From a bacterium (GTDB taxonomy: Bacteria > Bacillota > Bacilli > Lactobacillales > Streptococcaceae), in the NCBI GenBank assembly GCA_905221065.1, contig CAJNBS010000020.1, positions 1 to 24,742 on the forward strand: DNA of 24,742 bases. The letters are read 5' to 3'. The position numbers were made by a program, and so were the translations under genes. This document shows positions 24,613-24,742 of this stretch, one piece after another (the first letter of the stretch is position 1; each line of letters starts with the position of its first letter). Below the pieces are notes generated by a model, which worked only from the letters and a program-made list of their open reading frames with translations, made no database searches and was not told the origin of the DNA.

Positions 24613-24742
24613 TTGAACTGCACCCCAAAAGTTAGACAGAAAAAATCTAACTTTTGGGGTGTTTTTATTATGAAATTAACTTATGATGATAAAGTTCAGA
24701 TCTATGAACTTAGAAAACAAGGATATAGCTTAGAGAAGCTTT
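24613..24742 (+). mobile_element. Left end of a second IS3-family insertion sequence
   Basis: The terminal inverted repeat (24613-24638) pairs with the right-end repeat at 111-136. It is followed by a 16-bp perfect stem, CACCCCAAAAGTTAGA (24621-24636) / TCTAACTTTTGGGGTG (24646-24661), then TTTTT, then the orfA start. The stem is formed partly by the terminal repeat itself and resembles a terminator that shields orfA from outside transcription. The element is cut by the window edge. Confidence 0.85.
24670..24742 (+). CDS. IS3-family OrfA, N-terminal fragment
   Basis: ATG 24670-24672 opens a frame reading MKLTYDDKVQIYELRKQGYS followed by LEKL to the window end. The K-V-Q-I-Y-E-L-R-K-Q-G-x-S pattern is the first helix of the helix-turn-helix in OrfA of IS150-type IS3 elements, which binds the element ends. 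No strong Shine-Dalgarno is seen before the ATG; the stem just upstream may limit translation and transcription. The rest lies outside the window. Confidence 0.8.
   Translation, partial: MKLTYDDKVQIYELRKQGYSLEKL

Overview
The window is low-GC Firmicute DNA that looks like a mitis-group Streptococcus (S. mitis, S. oralis or S. pneumoniae type). The basis is the CiaR/CiaH pair, a polyhistidine-triad (Pht) surface protein behind AdcR-type operators, two textbook BOX elements, extended -10 promoters and a pyrR-pyrB-carA-carB operon. From memory of pneumococcal gene order, pepN-ciaR-ciaH and the pyr operon are far apart in S. pneumoniae and no pht gene lies beside ciaH. A relative such as S. mitis, or a rearranged strain, is therefore more likely.

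Layout, left to right. 1-136 is the right end of an IS3-family element. 297-1631 (-) is an Nramp metal transporter (mntH) behind a PerR/Fur-like box. 1844-8249 (-) is the pyrimidine operon pyrR-pyrB-carA-carB, with a PyrR attenuator in front and a 449-bp hairpin-dense spacer between carA and carB. 8273-9444 (-) holds yceD and nth, overlapping by one base. 9682-11544 (+) is an ABC-F ATPase gene, the only complete plus-strand protein gene apart from its leader peptide. It follows a 5' leader with a three-codon uORF and mutually exclusive antiterminator and terminator stems. 11545-12050 holds a BOX element and a two-way terminator. 12051-15716 (-) is a seven-triad Pht gene with two abutting AdcR-like boxes. 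15843-17887 (-) is ciaRH, 17911-18060 a full BOX element, and 18099-20645 (-) pepN. 20767-23510 (-) is a compact five-gene operon: DUF2829/Tad2-like, SDR, Nudix, orphan PEP-utiliser C-domain, ASCH. 23574-24465 is a decayed IS630-family element with both terminal repeats. 24613-24742 is the left end of a second IS3-family element.

How the parts relate. The pyr genes make carbamoyl phosphate and carbamoyl aspartate under UMP/PyrR control. Metal handling recurs: Nramp transporter, zinc-linked Pht protein, and an endonuclease III that has lost two of its four iron-sulfur cysteines. CiaRH is an envelope-stress regulator. The five-gene operon has no function that I recognise as a unit; its domains bind or hydrolyse nucleotides and small phosphorylated ligands.

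The most interesting items are the ribosome-sensing attenuator of the ABC-F gene, in which a 15-bp antiterminator can be traced base by base, and the chromosomal operon led by a Tad2-like (DUF2829) protein. The segment is bounded by same-orientation IS3 copies and by a ~70-bp inverted repeat directly inside them, so it may be prone to rearrangement.
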